From JBLNDJ01 sp050261515 (lineage in GTDB: Bacteria; Acidobacteriota; Terriglobia; Bryobacterales; Bryobacteraceae): a stretch of 64,000 nucleotides of DNA. The position numbers and the translations under genes were made by a program. The notes under the pieces were generated by a model that was not told the DNA's origin, made no database searches, and saw nothing but the letters and a program-made list of their open reading frames with translations. The stretch covers positions 1-64,000 of the forward strand of contig JBLNDJ010000009.1 in the NCBI GenBank assembly GCA_050261515.1, in the 5' to 3' direction. This document shows, piece after piece, positions 59,496 to 64,000 of the stretch. Positions within the stretch are counted from its first letter, which is position 1. Each line of letters begins with the position of its first letter.

Positions 59496-61687
59496 TACGG
59501 GCGCTCCCCCGGAGCCGCGGATTTTTCGATCCGGCAGGCCGACACCTTGAATTCGGGAATCTTGCTGCGCGGGTCGAGCGTGCGATGCGTCAGTTGATTC
59601 GCACTGCGCCTGCCGGGCCAATGGTACGGGATGAAAACCGTGTCCGGCCGTATGGTGCGAACCACCATGGCCTGAAGGAGCATCTGCGCGCGGCGGGAAG
59701 TGATCTTCACCCAGTCGCCTGTCGCAATTTCGTGCTGCGCCGCCAGCCTTGGGTGGATCTCGAGTTTTGGCTCGGGATATTGATCGACCAGCGCCCCGAT
59801 CCGGCGCGTCTGCGTGCCGGAGAGATACTGGCTCACCACCCGGCCGGTAGTGAGATACACCGGGAAATCGGCGTCCACCGGATCGCCGCTTTCGCGCCAG
59901 GCGAGGCTCATGAAGTGCGCCTTGCCATCCTCGTGAAAGAACCGGCCGTCCTCGAACAGGCGCGGCGTTCCAGGATGATCGAGCGTTGGGCAAGGCCAGA
60001 AGACACCCTGCTGCCGGTCGATTTTTTCGTAGGTAATTCCGTAGTAGTCGGCGAGGCCCCCCTGGGAAGCCAGCCGCAGCTCCTCGAAGATCTCGCGCGG
60101 CTCTCGAAATGGGAAAAAGCTGCCGCTGCCGAGACGGCGCGCCAGATCGCAAATGATTTCCGAATCCCGGCGCGCGTTTGCCGGCGGGTCCACTGCCTTT
60201 TGAATGTGGATGACGCGCGCCTCCACATTGGCGGTGACGCCTTCCTCTTCTTCCTGCAAGCTTCCGGCAAGCACGACGTCGGCGTGGGCCGCCGTTTCCG
60301 ACAGAAAGAAATCGATGACGCCGAAGAACTCCAGCTTCTCCAAAGCTTCGCGGGTGAAACGGGCCTGGGGGAGCGAAACCAGCGGATTGAAGCAGATCGA
60401 GAGCAGCCCCTTGATTTCGCCGGCGTGGATGGCGTTCATGATCTCGACCGCGGTGTAGCCCGGTCCCGGCAGTTCGTCGGGAGAAATACCCCAGACGGCG
60501 GCGACGTGCCGCCGCGCGGCCGGATCGGTGAGGCTGCGCTGGCCGGGCAGTTGATCGCACTTCTGCCCATGTTCGCGCCCGCCCTGCCCGTTCCCCTGGC
60601 CCGTCACCATGACCGGACCGGCTCCTTCACGCCCGATGTTGCCGGTGGCCAGCGCGATGGCAATCACTGCCTCGCAATTCTCGACGCCCTTCGATTGGTG
60701 CTCCAGCCCGCGCGCGTGCATGAACATCGCACGGCGGGATTCGCCCACCAGGTGCGCGGCCTTCTCGATTGCCTCGGGCGCCACGCCGCTGACCTCGGCC
60801 GCCCTGCGCGGATTCCACTCCGCGACCGATTCCGCGGTCTTCTCGAATCCGCTCGTATGCGCATCGATGAATTCGCGGTCCGTAAGGCCATCGCGGATAA
60901 TCACGTGCAGCATACCCATCAACAGCGCGAGATCGGTTCCCGGCCGCACGGGCAGATACAAATCGGCGTTGCGCGCAATGGGGGTGAATCGTGGATCGGC
61001 GACAATCAGCCTGGCTCCGTTGTCGCGGGCCCGCCAGATGTAATCGGTTGTGATGGGAGCGCACTCACCGATATTGGCGCCGATCGCCATCAGCACTTCG
61101 GCTTTTGCAATATCGCTCCAGGGATTCGGCGCCCGATCCACGCCGAACGCGCCTTTATAGGCCGTCCCGGCCGATACCATGCACAGGCGGCCGTTATAGT
61201 CGATGTGGCGCGTCCGCAGCGCCACGCGCGCGAATTTGCCGAGAAGATACGACTTTTCAGTGGTAAGGGACGCGCCGCCGTAGACGGCCACCGAGTCCGG
61301 CCCGTACTTCTCCTGGAGTTCGCGCAGCCGCCGGGCTGTGAAGTCGAGGGCTTCATCCCAGCTCGCGGCGCGAAACCCCGTGTCCGTCCTCATGAGGGGA
61401 TTCAGGAGACGGTCCGGATGACTGCCCTGCAAGTAGCGCTTCACCCCTTTCGGGCAAAGCATGCCGTGGTTGAACGGGAAGTCCTCCCAAGGCTCGAATC
61501 CAATTACGGAGTTGCCGCGGACTTTCAACTGAATGCCGCACTGCTGGCCGCAGAAGCAGCAATGCGTCTTGACCAGCTTCTCGTCTCCCTCATGCGATCG
61601 CGCCTGCCATCCGCCCGGCGGATTGTAGTTGAGATGGGGACCAAACTGGTGCTGCAATTCGCGCAAATCCGCCGGAGCTTTAGCCAC
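59495..61687 (-). CDS. Molybdenum nitrate reductase catalytic subunit, NasC-like
   Basis: This 730-residue Mo-bisMGD enzyme has the N-terminal [4Fe-4S] motif C43-C46-C50-C78 (HCCFCGQQC, GMLCPKGV), the molybdenum-ligand cysteine C169 in NGRLCMVSAG, and the assimilatory signature GQGNGQGGREHGQKCDQLPG, which resembles Bacillus NasC. No Tat signal is seen, so it is cytoplasmic. It likely reduces nitrate to nitrite. It overlaps the transporter fusion by 8 bp and the ferredoxin by 1 bp. No nitrite reductase gene is present. Confidence 0.9.
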   Translation of the reverse strand: MAKAPADLRELQHQFGPHLNYNPPGGWQARSHEGDEKLVKTHCCFCGQQCGIQLKVRGNSVIGFEPWEDFPFNHGMLCPKGVKRYLQGSHPDRLLNPLMRTDTGFRAASWDEALDFTARRLRELQEKYGPDSVAVYGGASLTTEKSYLLGKFARVALRTRHIDYNGRLCMVSAGTAYKGAFGVDRAPNPWSDIAKAEVLMAIGANIGECAPITTDYIWRARDNGARLIVADPRFTPIARNADLYLPVRPGTDLALLMGMLHVIIRDGLTDREFIDAHTSGFEKTAESVAEWNPRRAAEVSGVAPEAIEKAAHLVGESRRAMFMHARGLEHQSKGVENCEAVIAIALATGNIGREGAGPVMVTGQGNGQGGREHGQKCDQLPGQRSLTDPAARRHVAAVWGISPDELPGPGYTAVEIMNAIHAGEIKGLLSICFNPLVSLPQARFTREALEKLEFFGVIDFFLSETAAHADVVLAGSLQEEEEGVTANVEARVIHIQKAVDPPANARRDSEIICDLARRLGSGSFFPFREPREIFEELRLASQGGLADYYGITYEKIDRQQGVFWPCPTLDHPGTPRLFEDGRFFHEDGKAHFMSLAWRESGDPVDADFPVYLTTGRVVSQYLSGTQTRRIGALVDQYPEPKLEIHPRLAAQHEIATGDWVKITSRRAQMLLQAMVVRTIRPDTVFIPYHWPGRRSANQLTHRTLDPRSKIPEFKVSACRIEKSAAPGERP

Positions 61688-63899
61688 GGGATTCCCCCTT
61701 TATGCGAAGCTGCGCCGCGGAAAGCGATTTTCGCTTGCACGCCGGACACAGCGCCTGCCAGTGGCCGGCCGGTCCCGGAATCGCGTAGTCGAACCCAAGC
61801 TGCGGGAGGATCGTCCGCAGGTCATCGATGTGCATCTTCGAAGCGAACCGTTCTCCGCAGCGGGTGCAGATGGCGCCGGGGTCGTCGAGACCCGCTTCCT
61901 CGTAAAGTTTGACGCCGAGTTGCGCGGGCCGTTGAAAGATGTGGAAGAACTTGCCGAAGGGCAAGAAGAGCAGAGCGGCTATCACCGTGATGGCGTGGAC
62001 GATGGCGAGAAAACTGTATGCCGAGCCGCGCAGCCACACCTGCGACACGGTCAGAGCGAGCCCCGTGACCGAGATCGCGAACAGCAGGATGATCGGCAGA
62101 AAATCCATGCCGAACTGCTGGAGCGTGCGCGCGCCTTGGTCGGTCATGCGCCGCCATAGAGAAAGCGCAATGCCTGCCAGGACCAAAACAGCCGAGATGT
62201 CCAGGCCGTGGAACAGCAGATCGGCTGTGAGCGTGTGCAATCGAAAGGTTCCCATCGGAAAGCCGAACAGGTAGGTGATGTAGGTGAGCTGGTCTCCGGG
62301 CAATGTCCGGAAATGAATCCAGCCGAAAACCAGGGGGAAAGTGATCGCCACCGCCAGCAGGCATCCCCAGAACAGGCACTGGTGCATCCACCAGCGCAAC
62401 CGGGAACGCTTCGCGATGAATCGCTGCGCAGCCAGGTTGGTGACGGCGAGCGCCAGGAGCCGGCCCAGGCTGCCAAGTATGCCTCGTTTGCGACACAGTT
62501 CCCAGCCGCGGTCCCAGTACACGCGGGTGGGAGGCTTCTCCAGCCAGACGTTGTAGTGGTATACGACTCCCCAGGTCGCGAAGACCACGGCGAAAGTATA
62601 GATCACCAGCGCCGGATCGAAATTCTGCAAGTTACGTGAGCCGACCACAATTGCGGCTACCAGAAGGGCGGTCCAGAGTGTCGCCCAGGAACCGGCGCGC
62701 ACGCGGCCGGCGGTCCGGCGGAGGTTCGCGGGAAGAGCGATGTCGAGATCCTGCTGCCTCGGCACGAACACGCGATGATTGGCCCACCACAATGCCAGCG
62801 CCACGGCGGCCATGAGGGCGAATGCGGGCCAGAGGGTCCCGGTGCGGCTGCGAAAGAACGCCAGCAGGAGCGGCGGAAAGAACCCGCCGAGACCTCCCAT
62901 CGCGCCCACCAGTCCTGTGACGGTTCCGGTCTGGTTCGGGAAATACTGCGGCACGAGTTTGAAAACAGCACCATTACCAAGGCCGAGCAATGCCGCGCAG
63001 CCAAGAGCGCCGACCGTAAAGGGAATGATGGACGGCCAGGAGAGCAGCACCGCGAAGGGAGCTACGCCCAGGAAGACAGCAGACAAGACCCGCGCGCCGC
63101 CGATCCGGTCCGAAAGCCATCCACCCGCGGGGCGAAGTAACGTGGCCAGCACCACAAACCCGGCGGTCCGAAAACCGGCATCGGCAGGCGACAGGTGAAA
63201 CTCGTCTTTGAGGAGCGTCGGAAGGTAAATCGAAAAAGCGACGAAGCCGCCGAAGGTCAGGAAGTAGAAGGCGGACAGGAGCCACGAGAGCTTCTCTCGC
63301 GCCAGAACCGCCGCCATCGCGCCGAGTCCTTTTCGCTGCGTGCCGGCGGGGACCGAAGCGTCGCGCGCCAGAACGCTGAACGCGATCGCCCAAACCACAA
63401 GGAGTGCGGCCACACCTTGATAGACCCACGCCAGGCCTATATGGGCCGCAATCACGGGGCCGAGAAAAACAGCGGCGGACTGGCCGATATTGCCAAGCCC
63501 GTAAATACCCAACGCGCTGCCCTGCTCCCGCGGAGGCGTCCAGCTCGAAACGTATCCAACCCCGACCGCGAACGAGGAGCCGGCGAGACCGAGAAGGAAA
63601 GCGACCGCCAGCAATCCCGAGAAGGAAGTCTGCCGGGGCGCCGCCCACACGGGAACCGCCGCCACGGCCATCAGGAGCGAGAACACTGTGCGGCCGCCGA
63701 AACGGTCTGTGAGAATCCCCATTGGAATTCGAGCCAGTGAACCCAGGAGCACGGGGACCGCGACCAGCAGCGCGGTTTCGGACTGCGTGAGACGATAGAC
63801 GTCCCGAAACTGGGTAGCAAAGGCGCCGATCAGACCCCAGGCTGCGAAACACACTGTGAAGGAAACGGTGCCTAACAGGACATGCCGCCGATTGGTCAT
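61680..63899 (-). CDS. NarK-type MFS transporter fused to a NarI-like cytochrome b and a C-terminal zinc ribbon
   Basis: The 739-residue protein starts at ATG 63899 with GGAG before it; a GTG upstream in the operator is less likely. Residues 1-370 form a 12-helix NarK-like MFS domain (LTDRFGGRT, then a second half with GGWLSDRIGG). After a linker (near 375-395) comes a five- to six-helix membrane domain with candidate heme-b histidines in WWMHQCLFWG, LFHGLDISA, AIVHAITV and KFFHIFQRP, typical of NarI/DsrM. The tail has CTRCGERF and CPACKRKS, a zinc-ribbon pattern. It should both import nitrate (or exchange nitrite) and take electrons from quinol. Overlaps the molybdoenzyme gene by 8 bp. Confidence 0.87.
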   Translation of the reverse strand: MTNRRHVLLGTVSFTVCFAAWGLIGAFATQFRDVYRLTQSETALLVAVPVLLGSLARIPMGILTDRFGGRTVFSLLMAVAAVPVWAAPRQTSFSGLLAVAFLLGLAGSSFAVGVGYVSSWTPPREQGSALGIYGLGNIGQSAAVFLGPVIAAHIGLAWVYQGVAALLVVWAIAFSVLARDASVPAGTQRKGLGAMAAVLAREKLSWLLSAFYFLTFGGFVAFSIYLPTLLKDEFHLSPADAGFRTAGFVVLATLLRPAGGWLSDRIGGARVLSAVFLGVAPFAVLLSWPSIIPFTVGALGCAALLGLGNGAVFKLVPQYFPNQTGTVTGLVGAMGGLGGFFPPLLLAFFRSRTGTLWPAFALMAAVALALWWANHRVFVPRQQDLDIALPANLRRTAGRVRAGSWATLWTALLVAAIVVGSRNLQNFDPALVIYTFAVVFATWGVVYHYNVWLEKPPTRVYWDRGWELCRKRGILGSLGRLLALAVTNLAAQRFIAKRSRLRWWMHQCLFWGCLLAVAITFPLVFGWIHFRTLPGDQLTYITYLFGFPMGTFRLHTLTADLLFHGLDISAVLVLAGIALSLWRRMTDQGARTLQQFGMDFLPIILLFAISVTGLALTVSQVWLRGSAYSFLAIVHAITVIAALLFLPFGKFFHIFQRPAQLGVKLYEEAGLDDPGAICTRCGERFASKMHIDDLRTILPQLGFDYAIPGPAGHWQALCPACKRKSLSAAQLRIKGESRG

Positions 63900-63936
63900 C
63901 CCCGCTCCAGTATCGTTTGATATTGAGTTTATCGAA

Positions 63937-63950
63937 GTGACTGAAGTCAC
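63937..63950. promoter_or_regulatory. Palindromic operator GTGAC-N4-GTCAC, proximal to the transporter fusion
   Basis: GTGACTGAAGTCAC (plus-strand reading). On the minus strand the GATACT hexamer at 63914-63909 lies 22 bases downstream, as at the other sites. If it is the -10, transcription would begin 3 bases before the ATG at 63899, leaving the ribosome-binding site untranscribed, so an alternative is that this copy is a second or repressing site. Confidence 0.6.
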
Positions 63951-63968
63951 GCGCTCTTTTTCCCGGTC

Positions 63969-63982
63969 GTGACGGGGGTCAC
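63969..63982. promoter_or_regulatory. Palindromic operator GTGAC-N4-GTCAC, distal to the transporter fusion
   Basis: GTGACGGGGGTCAC is centred 32 bases (three helix turns) from the proximal copy. The pair would let two dimers bind on one face of the DNA. Anything upstream of it is outside the window. Confidence 0.65.
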
Positions 63983-64000
63983 TGACCAGCCTCCCGTTCA

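Noticed and set aside
62974..63852. Arginine-rich minus frames inside the NarK fusion
   Set aside because: They are out-of-frame shadows; the NarK frame carries MFS motifs throughout.

Overview
The window is GC-rich bacterial DNA with dense gene packing, many 1-8 bp stop/start overlaps, and a gene set typical of Acidobacteriota, most likely the Solibacter/Bryobacter group. The pointers are Tat-exported Gfo/Idh/MocA oxidoreductases, a GH109-like member of that family, a DUF1080 protein, secreted VOC-domain and FAD-oxidoreductase proteins, and a relic of a MacB-type permease. This assignment is inferred from gene content, not from a marker gene. No rRNA, tRNA, CRISPR array or phage was recognised.

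Layout. 1-1.7 kb: the 3' part of an RHS-repeat gene, cut at its 5' side by an IS481-type remnant. 1.7-9.98 kb: penicillin-acylase homologue, small secreted proteins, acetate kinase, an isolated nuoI, a thioredoxin-fold protein with a CoA-disulfide-reductase-like flavoprotein, then an anti-sigma antagonist with an OmpR-type regulator. 10.3-19.4 kb: acyltransferase/LolA operon, homoserine dehydrogenase with a DUF4139 protein, YjbQ, an outer-membrane barrel with a CheY-like receiver, and envelope proteins. 19.5-21.6 kb: dus-rnhA-nadD. 21.6-25.5 kb: a Wza/Wzz/BY-kinase capsule-export operon and Maf. 25.6-28.5 kb: DciA-like gene, gatCA and Fe/Mn superoxide dismutase. 28.5-31.6 kb: OmpA-like protein and a BBE-type flavoprotein. 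31.7-37.0 kb: a two-gene exopolysaccharide module, in which a 1330-residue DUF2334 deacetylase/TIM-barrel protein with a C-terminal membrane anchor is followed 3 bp later by a membrane GT2 synthase. 37-53.8 kb: mostly carbohydrate and redox metabolism (VOC, LarA-like, kbl, Gfo/Idh, rpiB, HAD, PHP, aldo/keto reductases, DUF1080), plus a Flp pilin, a permease pseudogene, a sigma-54 activator, two small STAS-like proteins and an FAD oxidoreductase with an SLH-like tail.

54.2-64.0 kb is the most interesting part: a nitrogen-oxide island made of two convergent operons that meet 6 bp apart. The plus arm is ric, an NnrS-like membrane protein, DUF438-hemerythrin-PAS, and DUF1858-DUF2249 (NO and Fe-S stress). 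The minus arm is a NarK transporter fused to a NarI-like cytochrome b and a zinc ribbon, a NasC-like molybdenum nitrate reductase, a four-cluster ferredoxin, a Tat-type Rieske protein and a small membrane protein. Four copies of the palindrome GTGAC-N4-GTCAC, the shape of a CRP/FNR-family operator, lie ahead of ric, ahead of the DUF438 gene, and twice ahead of the transporter fusion. I read this as one regulon that couples nitrate uptake and reduction to nitrosative-stress repair, with an unusual quinol-to-nitrate electron path.
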